DNA from: Deltaproteobacteria bacterium
GTDB taxonomy: Bacteria; Myxococcota_A; SURF-8
NCBI GenBank assembly: GCA_029570245.1
Contig: JAKQSH010000483.1
Coordinates: forward strand, 1 to 25,590
Direction of reading: 5' to 3'
Length of the DNA: 25,590 nucleotides
Below, one piece after another: positions 15,630 to 22,581 of this stretch. The notes beneath the pieces were generated by a model, which ran no database searches, was not told where the DNA came from, and worked only from the letters and a program-made list of their open reading frames with translations. The position numbers and the translations under genes were made by a program. How positions within the stretch are numbered: the stretch's first letter is position 1; each line of letters starts with the position of its first letter.

Positions 15630-16349
15630 ATGGCTGTTTACCTTATCACCGGGGCTTCTTCCGGCATCGGTCTTGAAATGACTCGTCTGGCCGTGGCGCG
15701 CGGGCACAAAGTCTATGCTCTGGCTCGCCGTATCGACCTGCTGCGTGAAGAGGCGGCGCGTCTTGGCGAGCTTATGCAGCCTGTGGAATGCGATGTGACG
15801 GACCGTGCCAGGGTGCACGAGGTCTGCGCTTCTCTCCCCGAACTGCCGGATGTGGCGCTGCTCAACGCCGGACTGGGCGCTTTCGGCGACAAGGATACAT
15901 TCAACCGCGACTCTTACGAGCGCGTTTTCGCCGTCAATTATTTCGGCGCGCTGAATTTCATCGGAGAATTCTACGAGCCTTTCGTCAAACGCGGACGGGG
16001 CGTTTTTGTGGGTGTCTCAAGCTTGGCCGGCGAACGTGCGCTGCCGGGCTGGCCGGCTTATTGCGCTTCGAAAGCCGCGCTTACCACCACGCTTGAGGGT
16101 ATGGCCATAAGCTACCGCAGAACCGGCATACGCTACGTTACTGTTCGCCCCAGTTTCATTGACACTCCCATGACCGCCGGACAGCAGCAGGGCATGTTTC
16201 TTATATGGGATGCGAAGCGCGCTGCGCGTTATATCCTGGACGGCATAGAAGCCGGAAAAATCGACATTGCTTTCCCTCTGCTGACACGTCTGCTGGTGTG
16301 GTTCGCCCGCACGCTGCCGATACGTATCTACCGCGCCGTCATGCGCTGA
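15630..16349 (+). CDS. Short-chain dehydrogenase/reductase (SDR)
   Basis: A 239-residue classical SDR. Visible are the nucleotide-binding TGASSGIG (7-14), an Arg-rich segment after beta-2 (ALARR) that suggests NADP(H), CDV near 54, NAG (79-81), catalytic Ser130/131, and Y144-x3-K148 (YCASK). The C-terminal end (WFARTLPIRIYRAVMR) is hydrophobic and basic, as in SDRs that associate with membranes. Substrate unknown. The ATG at 15630 is chosen over a TTG seven codons upstream because GAGAAAGG lies at the right distance and the motif start MAVYLITGAS is canonical. It is transcribed divergently from the large C25 peptidase and is followed by an 18-bp hairpin. Confidence 0.88.
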   Translation: MAVYLITGASSGIGLEMTRLAVARGHKVYALARRIDLLREEAARLGELMQPVECDVTDRARVHEVCASLPELPDVALLNAGLGAFGDKDTFNRDSYERVFAVNYFGALNFIGEFYEPFVKRGRGVFVGVSSLAGERALPGWPAYCASKAALTTTLEGMAISYRRTGIRYVTVRPSFIDTPMTAGQQQGMFLIWDAKRAARYILDGIEAGKIDIAFPLLTRLLVWFARTLPIRIYRAVMR

Positions 16350-16358
16350 AGTCTTCAG

Positions 16359-16397
16359 CCGGATGAATGCGCGCGCTTCGCGCGCGCATTCATCCGG
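16359..16397. repeat. Perfect 18-bp inverted repeat (GC-rich hairpin) after the SDR gene
   Basis: Arms 16359-16376 and 16380-16397 pair without mismatch around a TTC loop. The core is alternating GC. It starts 9 nt after the SDR stop, so it probably ends or protects that mRNA, but no T-run follows on either strand. Confidence 0.8.
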
Positions 16398-16420
16398 GAA
16401 ATTTACCAGTCAATTAGCGA

Positions 16421-16449
16421 TTGACGCGATTCGGCGAAAGATGTACACT
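16421..16449 (+). promoter_or_regulatory. Promoter of the lipoprotein C25 peptidase gene
   Basis: TTGACG (16421-16426), a 17-bp spacer and TACACT (16444-16449), 32 nt before the ATG. Confidence 0.7.
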
Positions 16450-16481
16450 CCGCTTCTGTTTTTTCTGCAATGGTGGATGTA

Positions 16482-18152
16482 ATGCGTTTGTTTTACCTCG
16501 TTGCCGTCACGCTTTTCTGTCTGTTCCTGATCTCCTGCGGAGGAAGCGATACTGTCGAAAAAGACTCCGATGGCGATGTGTCAGTTGATGGCGACACTCG
16601 GTACGAAGACGAAGACTCCGTGGATGGCGAAGGATGCGATAGCGATGGCGACGTAAGCTTTATCGACGGCGACGCCGAATCGCAGGAAACCGACGATGAG
16701 GAATATGAGGAATATGAGGAAGAAGCCCCGATCGACGATTACCCCGACGGCAGCGAAACCGGAAACCGCATAGAAGATGTCGAATATCTCATAATCACCA
16801 ACGCCGAAATGGCCCCGGCCTTCGAAGTTCTGACCGCCTGGAAAGAAAGTCGCGGCATTCCCTGCGCCATTAAAACCGTGGAAGAAATATACGCCGAATA
16901 CGAAGGCGTGGACAACGCCGAAAAAGTGCGCGCCTGCATCCGCGATGTTTATCAGAATGAAAAGCTGCAATGGGTGCTTCTGGGCGGCGACACTCCGGCG
17001 GTTCCGCACCGCGAGTTTTACGCCGAAGTGCAGATGGTGGATTTTTACAGCGCTTACGATCTGATCGCCTCCGATCTGTATTTCGCAGACCTTGACGGCA
17101 GCTGGGACGCCAACCGCAACGGCATCTGGGGTGAAATAGAAGACGATATGGACCTGATAGCCGAGGTTTATCTTTCGCGCGTACCGGTTGACAACGCAAG
17201 CGAAGCGGAGGGTTTCGTCGCAAAAACGCTGAACTACGAACGCAATCCGCCGGAGGATTTCATAAACAGCGCGGTCTTCATTTCGGAAGACACCGGTTTC
17301 AACGGGCTTGATTCTTCGCTGGGACTGAACCCTCTGTCCGATGATTTCCCGGACGATTACAGCATCCGCAAACTTTATCTGGCATACGACGCCTACCCGG
17401 ACGCCGAGCCGAATTATTTCAGCAACCAACTGGACGCGTTCAACACCGGCGCCGGATTCTTCGCGCACTTCGGACACGGTTCCGGCCCGGATGTGGCGGC
17501 TCTGCATGTCGGCGATATTCACGCGCTGACAAACTCGCCGCGAACCGGAATTTTCGTTTCGACCGCCTGCTATTCGGGCGCTTTCCACACCAACGAGCAG
17601 TCCGGCGGCGAAGCCATTGTTGTCACGCCCAACGGCGGCACGGTGGCTTATTTCGGAAATACCGCCACCGGCATAGGTTTTCCTTCGGGCATGGATTACA
17701 TTTATGAAGTTTATCGGACTCTTTTCAGAGAAAAAGAGCCGGTTTACCGCCTGGCGGAACTCTACACCGTGGCCCGCGAGAATTTCACCGATTATGAAGG
17801 CGTTTACGAGAACAAGCACACCAGCCGCTGGACGGTTATGGAAATGGTTCTGTTCGGAGAACCGGAATTGCCGATCTGGGTGCGCGATCCACAAAACATG
17901 CAGGTGTCGTTCAATCCGAATCTGCTCGTCGGCAAAAATCGCTATGTGGTGAAAGTATCCAACGACGCTGGAAAAGCTCTGCGGGATGTTCTGGTGTCAT
18001 TGCATGAGGCCGGGAAAATTCTGCTTTCTTCCACGACAGACGAACATGGCCGGGTCGAATTCCGTTTCAAAGCCGATGCCGGACAGAAAATGACACTGAC
18101 CGTATCGAAGCCGCAGTACAGATATTTCCAGACGGAAATTTCCGCCGATTGA
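16482..18152 (+). CDS. Lipoprotein gingipain-family (C25) cysteine peptidase
   Basis: A 556-residue protein. The start at 16482 is chosen (not the ATG at 16470) because GGTGGA then lies upstream and the product starts with a lipoprotein signal, lipobox LISC (Cys19) plus GG. Residues about 20-90 form an acidic DGD/EEYEE linker. The C25 domain spans about 100-465: VEYLIITNAE, WVLLGGDTPAVPHR, VYLSRVPV, catalytic His332 in HFGHGSG and Cys363 in STACYSGAF, then MVLFGEPELPIW. A C-terminal Ig-like domain (about 470-556) matches the usual C25 companion. It lacks a recognisable prodomain, unlike the larger C25 peptidase nearby. The protein is probably held on the outer membrane by its lipid. Its targets are unknown. 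Confidence 0.88.
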   Translation: MRLFYLVAVTLFCLFLISCGGSDTVEKDSDGDVSVDGDTRYEDEDSVDGEGCDSDGDVSFIDGDAESQETDDEEYEEYEEEAPIDDYPDGSETGNRIEDVEYLIITNAEMAPAFEVLTAWKESRGIPCAIKTVEEIYAEYEGVDNAEKVRACIRDVYQNEKLQWVLLGGDTPAVPHREFYAEVQMVDFYSAYDLIASDLYFADLDGSWDANRNGIWGEIEDDMDLIAEVYLSRVPVDNASEAEGFVAKTLNYERNPPEDFINSAVFISEDTGFNGLDSSLGLNPLSDDFPDDYSIRKLYLAYDAYPDAEPNYFSNQLDAFNTGAGFFAHFGHGSGPDVAALHVGDIHALTNSPRTGIFVSTACYSGAFHTNEQSGGEAIVVTPNGGTVAYFGNTATGIGFPSGMDYIYEVYRTLFREKEPVYRLAELYTVARENFTDYEGVYENKHTSRWTVMEMVLFGEPELPIWVRDPQNMQVSFNPNLLVGKNRYVVKVSNDAGKALRDVLVSLHEAGKILLSSTTDEHGRVEFRFKADAGQKMTLTVSKPQYRYFQTEISAD

Positions 18153-18162
18153 CGTCGCTTAT

Positions 18163-18191
18163 TTGATCGCACTGCGTTTTACCGCTATAAT
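18163..18191 (+). promoter_or_regulatory. Promoter of the FabK/NMO-family gene
   Basis: TTGATC (18163-18168), a 17-bp spacer and a perfect TATAAT (18186-18191), starting just after the upstream peptidase gene. Confidence 0.75.
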
Positions 18192-18257
18192 CCGTCAATA
18201 ACAAATCCGACAGTCAAAGAACTGTGTATGCATAAATGCAGCAGGCAGGAGAATGCC

Positions 18258-19193
18258 ATGTTTAAAACCAGAATTTGCGGAATTTTCGGCATTAATATTC
18301 CAATTGTGCAGGGCGGAATGGTCTGGAATTCCGGTTACGAACTGGCCGCAGCCGTCTCGGAAGCCGGTGCGCTGGGGCTGATCGCCGCCGGCTCACTGAG
18401 TCCCGCAGAGCTCAGGGATCAGATACGCCGCTGCCGCGAAGTCACTTCCAGGAATTTCGGCGTAAATCTGCCCGTCTTTTTCCGTCATGCCGATGAAGCT
18501 GCGCAGATTATCGTTGAGGAAAAAGTTCCCGTCGTATTCACTTCCGGCGGTTCTCCGGCGCGTTTTACAAATGAATTCAAGCACAACGGAATAAAAGTCG
18601 CCCATGTGTGTTCCACTCCGTCGCAGGCCGTCAAATGCGAGAAAGCAGGAGTCGATGCGGTGGTTATTGAGGGTTTTGAAGCCGGGGGCCACAACGGACG
18701 CGACGAACTGACAACCATGGTAAATGTGCCGCAGACGGTCGATGCTGTGAGCATTCCGGTCATAGCGGCAGGCGGCATTGCCGACGGGCGCGGCATGGCG
18801 GCGGCTTTGTGTCTGGGCGCCGAAGGCGTTCAGGTCGGTTCTCGCTTTGTCGCTTCGCTGGAAGCCTCAGGCCATCCGAATTTCAAGCGTGCTGTTGTGG
18901 AAGCGCAAGCCTGCGATACTTTTCTGATTCTGCGCAGACTGATGCCGACTCGTGTAATTCTCAACGAATTCGCCGGAAAGGCTCTTGAAGCCGAGCAGGC
19001 CGGAACCGATATCGAAAAGCTGTCGGCGCTTCTGGGACATGGGCGCGAAGAAGCCGGAATGGCCTGCGGCGATTTGAGAGAAGGCGAGCTTGAAATAGGG
19101 CAGGTGGCCGGAATGATAAAAGAAATCAAGCCTGCCGCCTGGATAGTACGGCAGATGCTTTCCGAGTGTGAAAACGTATTGCGGCGCTTCTGA
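18258..19193 (+). CDS. FMN-dependent TIM-barrel oxidoreductase, FabK / nitronate monooxygenase family
   Basis: A 311-residue flavoprotein. Family marks are the start FKTRICGIFGINIPIVQGGM, GVNLPVFF, FTSGGSP, EGFEAGGHNG (His in the active-site motif) and the phosphate-binding pair AAGGIADGRG and GAEGVQVGSRF. This superfamily includes enoyl-ACP reductase II (FabK) and nitronate monooxygenase, which cannot be told apart reliably by eye. The size fits both. FabK would complete fatty-acid elongation; the monooxygenase would detoxify nitronates. ATG at 18258 is chosen because AGGAGA lies 7 nt upstream and the conserved N-terminus follows. It has its own strong promoter, and no fatty-acid synthesis genes are adjacent. 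Confidence 0.85.
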   Translation: MFKTRICGIFGINIPIVQGGMVWNSGYELAAAVSEAGALGLIAAGSLSPAELRDQIRRCREVTSRNFGVNLPVFFRHADEAAQIIVEEKVPVVFTSGGSPARFTNEFKHNGIKVAHVCSTPSQAVKCEKAGVDAVVIEGFEAGGHNGRDELTTMVNVPQTVDAVSIPVIAAGGIADGRGMAAALCLGAEGVQVGSRFVASLEASGHPNFKRAVVEAQACDTFLILRRLMPTRVILNEFAGKALEAEQAGTDIEKLSALLGHGREEAGMACGDLREGELEIGQVAGMIKEIKPAAWIVRQMLSECENVLRRF

Positions 19194-19197
19194 AAGC

Positions 19198-19226
19198 TTG
19201 TCTGACGAAAAAAACTGTGCAATACT
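19198..19226 (+). promoter_or_regulatory. Candidate promoter of the coiled-coil/ParA cluster
   Basis: TTGTCT (19198-19203), a 17-bp spacer and AATACT (19221-19226) preceded by an extended TGC. Start would be near 19233, about 38 nt before the ATG. Confidence 0.55.
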
Positions 19227-19270
19227 CCCTTCTACCTTGAAACTGAAGCCGGAAAGGTTGGTCTGGCATT

Positions 19271-19636
19271 ATGGAACACAAAAAAGGACCGCTGGCCGAT
19301 ATTCTGAGTTTTTATTCGGAAGCCACAGGCGAGCTTATAACGTATCTTATGGCCAACGAAAAATTCATGGAGAGCTTCCAGAAGTTTCTGGTGGCATCGG
19401 TTGAATTCAGAGACTTCATGCGCAAGGCCACTCAGGCGCTGCTGGTTCAGCTCAAGCTGCCGTCGGGAGAAGAACTGAGCCGCGTGGAAAAAGCCATGAA
19501 CGACATGGAAGATCGTCTCTACGCTATTGAAGAGAAGCTGGAAGACATAGACGCCAGGCTTGAAAGTCTGATGAAGGCGAAGAAAAACGAAGTAAAAAGC
19601 GCACCGTCAAAGCGCACGAAAAAAGACGCCACATGA
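19271..19636 (+). CDS. Small coiled-coil protein, PhaE/phasin-like, partner of ParA
   Basis: A 121-residue protein. An N-terminal helical region (about 5-60, FYSEATGELITYLMANEKFM) is followed by QLKLPSGEELSRVEKAMNDM and a coiled coil (about 70-105, with DRLYAIEEKLEDIDARLESL heptads) and a Lys-rich tail (KKNEV...KRTKKDAT). The LPS-x-E-E-L-x-R-x-E segment leading into a coiled coil resembles the C-terminal part of class III PHA synthase subunit PhaE and related phasin-like proteins; this is recognition by eye, not a search. The stop overlaps the ParA start by 4 nt (ATGA), so the two proteins are probably made together. The basic tail could touch DNA or ParA. The Shine-Dalgarno is weak (AAAGG, about 13 nt away). 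Confidence 0.7.
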   Translation: MEHKKGPLADILSFYSEATGELITYLMANEKFMESFQKFLVASVEFRDFMRKATQALLVQLKLPSGEELSRVEKAMNDMEDRLYAIEEKLEDIDARLESLMKAKKNEVKSAPSKRTKKDAT

Positions 19637-20427
19637 AGGTAATTTCGTTCATAAACGAAAAAGGCGGTACCTGCAAAACAACTCTGGCCGTCAACCTGGG
19701 AGCCTACTTCGCGCTGTACAAGAAAAAGCGCGTGCTGCTCATCGACATGGATTCTCAGGGGCATGTCGGCAAATCGCTTGGCCTTGACGTGCGCAATGCT
19801 CCGATAACGGTTTTCGAGCTGCTTACCGACAAACACGTCAGCGTGGCCGAAACCCTGATGTCAACACGCATCGAAAACCTCGACATAATTGCCGCCAACA
19901 AACGTCTGGCCGAATTTCCGCAAACCGTTGCGCGCCGCGCCGACAACACACGGCTGCTTTCGAAGCGTCTGGAAGAGCTTGAAGCGGACGAATCCGAAAA
20001 GTACGATTATGTTTTCATCGACGCTCCGCCTTCTTTGGGGCTGATAACGCGCAACATAATAGCAGCTTCGCATTCGGTGGTTCTGCCGGTGGCGCTGACT
20101 TATCTTTCTATGGACGGCTGCGCCGAAGTGGTCGCCAGCATAAATCAGGTGCGTGCTGATGAAGGCATCGAAAATCCCGGACTCGGCCTGGTTGTGCCTA
20201 CTCTTTACCGCCCGACCAACCTGGCAAATGCCATAATAGTTAAACTGAATACATATTTTCCAGAGCAGCTGTCGCAGATCGTGGTAAGCTACAACGTCCA
20301 GATCGACGAGGCTCAGAGCTTCGGTCAGACGGTCTGGGAATACGCTCCGTCCAGTCGCGGAGCGGCCATGCTTGAAAAACTGGCGCTTGAACTGTATCGC
20401 AAGGTGCTGGCCCGCAAGGCCGGATGA
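19633..20427 (+). CDS. ParA/MinD-family ATPase (orphan, no ParB)
   Basis: A 264-residue ParA-type ATPase. The deviant Walker A is NEKGGTCKTT (8-17), with the signature Lys10 and P-loop Lys15; Cys14 replaces the usual Gly (KGGVGKTT in most relatives). Walker A' is LLIDMDSQGHVGKSLG and Walker B is VFIDAPPSLG. Such ATPases dimerise with ATP, bind the nucleoid nonspecifically and are released by a partner, and so space cargo: plasmids, chromosome origins, carboxysomes, chemotaxis clusters or storage granules. No ParB, parS or replication gene is visible. The coupled upstream coiled-coil protein is the likely partner and stimulator. The TGA overlaps an ATG at 20424, but the next gene more probably starts at 20448. 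Confidence 0.9.
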   Translation: MKVISFINEKGGTCKTTLAVNLGAYFALYKKKRVLLIDMDSQGHVGKSLGLDVRNAPITVFELLTDKHVSVAETLMSTRIENLDIIAANKRLAEFPQTVARRADNTRLLSKRLEELEADESEKYDYVFIDAPPSLGLITRNIIAASHSVVLPVALTYLSMDGCAEVVASINQVRADEGIENPGLGLVVPTLYRPTNLANAIIVKLNTYFPEQLSQIVVSYNVQIDEAQSFGQTVWEYAPSSRGAAMLEKLALELYRKVLARKAG

Positions 20428-20447
20428 GTTTTATTCTGGAGGTCAAA

Positions 20448-20975
20448 ATGAGAAGCATTCCGACTGTGATTATACTTGTTGTTCTGTCGCTGTTCGTTTT
20501 TACGGCCTGTGGCGGCGATTCCGAGAAAAAATTCGAAGCCGTCGCCGTTAACGGTTCAATAGGCGGCTGTCATGTCGAAGAGGGCACCAACGATCTGCGC
20601 GTCGGCATCATGGCGCAGGACGCAAACGAAAATCTGATCGAAATGGTTTCTGAGAGCATCAGAAAAGATCAGACCAGCTGGATTATGCTGCTCATTCACG
20701 AACCGCCTGCAAACGCCAACTGGATAGTGGAAGGCGACGGTCACACAATGCGTACCGCGCTGCAGGTTTTTTCATATATCGACGTTGACGGCACCGAAAC
20801 CTATACGCCGGACGACGGTGATCCAACCGGAGTCTGCTCCACCAAGATTTTCTTTTTCGACAACGATTATCCAGATCAGTCAGCCGTTTACGGATATAAC
20901 ATCATGGGCAGCGGCGGCTACTCGCAGGACTTCGTCGGCACCGGGTTCGACGTGCCGGCCATCGGCTGCGATTGA
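20448..20975 (+). CDS. Predicted lipoprotein of unknown function
   Basis: A 175-residue protein. The start at 20448 has a perfect GGAGGT 5 nt upstream and gives a lipoprotein signal (MRSIPTVII...VFTAC, Cys21, then GGDSEKK). The mature part contains four further cysteines (GGCHVEEG, GVCSTK, and the terminal GCD among them), an Asp-rich DVDGTETYTPDDGDPTG stretch and a repeated acidic/aromatic character that suggests a beta-rich, perhaps calcium-binding, surface domain. I recognise no family. It follows parA by 20 nt and precedes yqeY by 45 nt, so it is probably in the same transcript; a functional tie to ParA would be odd, since the two act in different compartments. Confidence 0.78.
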   Translation: MRSIPTVIILVVLSLFVFTACGGDSEKKFEAVAVNGSIGGCHVEEGTNDLRVGIMAQDANENLIEMVSESIRKDQTSWIMLLIHEPPANANWIVEGDGHTMRTALQVFSYIDVDGTETYTPDDGDPTGVCSTKIFFFDNDYPDQSAVYGYNIMGSGGYSQDFVGTGFDVPAIGCD

Positions 20976-21020
20976 TTCATTTGCAGTCATAAAGACCGCA
21001 TTATCGAAAGGAAGGGGAAA

Positions 21021-21491
21021 ATGGCTCTGGCGCAACAGATAGACGAACTTCTCAAAGAAGCCATGAAAGGCGGATTCAAGCGTGAAACGGCGCTGCTGCG
21101 CATGATAAAATCCCGTCTGCAGCAGCGGGCTTCCGAAAAAGGCTTTTCCGGTGAAATGACTGATGAAATCACTCTGGAGGTAATCGCCGCTTACGTCAAA
21201 CAGATGGAGAAAGTGATCCCCGACTACGAAAAAGCCGGAGAGCGTGGGCTGGAAAAAATAGAACAGATTCGCTTCGAAGTGGAATATCTTAAACGTTTTC
21301 TTCCGGCCATGATGAGCGAAGCCGAAACTGCGGACGCAGTGAAGAAAATCATCTCCGATCTTGGCATCGGCGATGTACGTCAGATCGGAAAGGTGATGGG
21401 CCTGATAATGAAGGATTACAAGGGGCGCATGGACCCGCAGCTGGCAAAGAAAATCGCCACAGACATACTCGGCGGACAGCCGGTTTCATAG
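21021..21491 (+). CDS. yqeY: GatB/YqeY domain protein
   Basis: A 156-residue all-helical protein of the stand-alone YqeY family, related to the C-terminal tRNA-binding domain of the GatB amidotransferase subunit. Typical marks are LLRMIKSRLQQR near the N-terminus, the central YEKAGERGLEKIEQIRFE region, YLKRFLP, and the end GQIGKVMG-like (RQIGKVMGLIMKDYKGRMD). The length is close to the usual 148 or so. The role of free YqeY is unclear; it may affect tRNA-dependent steps. AAGGAAGGGG lies just before the ATG. The 3' end overlaps the convergent minus-strand gene by 6 nt, and there is no terminator between them. Confidence 0.9.
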   Translation: MALAQQIDELLKEAMKGGFKRETALLRMIKSRLQQRASEKGFSGEMTDEITLEVIAAYVKQMEKVIPDYEKAGERGLEKIEQIRFEVEYLKRFLPAMMSEAETADAVKKIISDLGIGDVRQIGKVMGLIMKDYKGRMDPQLAKKIATDILGGQPVS

Positions 21492-21794
21492 CTGATTTTT
21501 CTGTTTTTCCTGCCTGGAGTTGCCCCAGTGGTTGAGGGCGTTGACTTCGATATACTCTTTTACCGGAAAGTTCCGATACAGGCGGCCTTCGACTGTGATG
21601 TCTCTGTGCACTATTGTATAGGGAACTGCGCGTTTTTCGATGGGTTTATCGAAGAGAAAAACTTCGCGGCGGCGCTTGGTTTTTATCCACATGCCGGCCA
21701 CACGCCCGTTTTCATCCTCAACAACTCCGCGCGGCAGATATCTGTATTCCTCTTTTTTATTCACGCAGGCTTTCATGTCTTCAGGATAACACAA
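21486..21794 (-). CDS. Small hypothetical protein
   Basis: An ORF of 102 residues from a TTG at 21794, or 96 from the ATG at 21776 (MKACVNKKEEYRYLPRG). The sequence is charged and well balanced, with GVVEDENGRVAGMWIKTKRR and VFLFDKPIEKRAVPYTIVHRD, and reads like a real small beta-rich protein, but I recognise no family. Neither start has a strong Shine-Dalgarno. The reading frame is open further upstream to 21860, overlapping the end of the 166-residue gene in another frame, without an ATG. It overlaps yqeY by 6 nt at its 3' end. Base composition is lower in GC than the flanking genes. Confidence 0.55.
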   Translation of the reverse strand: MCYPEDMKACVNKKEEYRYLPRGVVEDENGRVAGMWIKTKRRREVFLFDKPIEKRAVPYTIVHRDITVEGRLYRNFPVKEYIEVNALNHWGNSRQEKQKNQL

Positions 21795-21831
21795 CGACTG
21801 CTGCGCTTCAAGTTTCCAAAAACCGTGGCAG

Positions 21832-22332
21832 TTACGATTTCGCGGATGCTTCTTTGATTTTCAATTCGATATATTTTTCAAATTCTCTGTCGAATGCTCC
21901 ATCGACCTGATGACCGGATTTTCTCCATGCTTCGACAAAGTTTTCCCGCCTGCAGAATGTTTCAATATATCTTTCGCAGCCTTCCCATTGACGCATGCGT
22001 GATTTTTCGGATGAGTGCGCGTATGTGAGAAAAGCATGCTCGAACACCGAGAACAGTATGGTGAAACAGATGATTTCTCTTTTCCGCTGCTCCTGGCTGA
22101 GTTTTCCGGGATTCTGATCCTTTATGTCGAAAATATCCAGGTCGATGTTCTGCAGACAGATATCCATATATCGCAGATACATCTCATTGGTTGTATTGAA
22201 AACCTTTTCTTCTCTCTCTCTGGCTTCTCTTCTTTTTGAAAATGTATACTGTCCCACCGCGAAAGGAATTCCAAGGGCGGTGGCAATATACGACAACTGC
22301 TCCCAGGTGATTCCGGAAATACAATCCCACAT
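21832..22332 (-). CDS. Hypothetical protein with one N-terminal membrane segment
   Basis: A 166-residue protein. Residues about 13-31 (LSYIATALGIPFAVGQYTF) form a probable membrane helix, followed by a strongly charged KRREAREREEK segment and a helical cytoplasmic part with YLRYMDICLQNIDLDIFD and FTILFSVFEHAFL. Similar small proteins of unknown function occur in bacterial accessory regions; I do not assign a family. A perfect AGGAGG precedes the ATG (start at 22332), so expression is likely. The gene is AT-rich compared with both neighbours. The 102-residue gene follows closely on the same strand, and the two may form one acquired unit. Confidence 0.75.
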   Translation of the reverse strand: MWDCISGITWEQLSYIATALGIPFAVGQYTFSKRREAREREEKVFNTTNEMYLRYMDICLQNIDLDIFDIKDQNPGKLSQEQRKREIICFTILFSVFEHAFLTYAHSSEKSRMRQWEGCERYIETFCRRENFVEAWRKSGHQVDGAFDREFEKYIELKIKEASAKS

Positions 22333-22494
22333 TTTTTCCTCCTCAGAATGCGATCCGGTATGAGTTCCCCTGCAAATTGATTCATCCTGATATATTTGAT
22401 TGTATATTCATTATCATATCCATTTTACGGACATTTCCCAGAGTTTTTAAAAGCAAAACATATTGTGAGGCCGCTTAAATCACCGGCTAATATC

Positions 22495-22523
22495 TTGCCT
22501 GTGCGTTCGGCTCCTGATAATCT
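22495..22523 (+). promoter_or_regulatory. Candidate promoter of the transporter-HEAT gene
   Basis: TTGCCT (22495-22500), a 17-bp spacer and TAATCT (22518-22523), giving a leader of about 50 nt. The -10 box is weak. The rest of 22333-22581 is AT-rich with no gene seen. Confidence 0.4.
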
Positions 22524-22581
22524 TCTCTGAATCGGCGCGGTTGCCGGATGCATTGTAACCTGCGGGGAAAAGAGCCGCTTT

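Noticed and set aside
16581..17894. Long minus-strand ORF (437 codons) opposite the lipoprotein C25 peptidase
   Set aside because: The plus strand carries the catalytic His/Cys motifs in a full-length gene. The antisense product lacks any motif and results from GC-rich codon bias.
19633..20427. ParA as evidence for a plasmid or a chromosomal partition locus
   Set aside because: No ParB, parS-like repeats, replication initiator or gidAB-type neighbours are present; the neighbours are a coiled-coil protein, a lipoprotein and yqeY.
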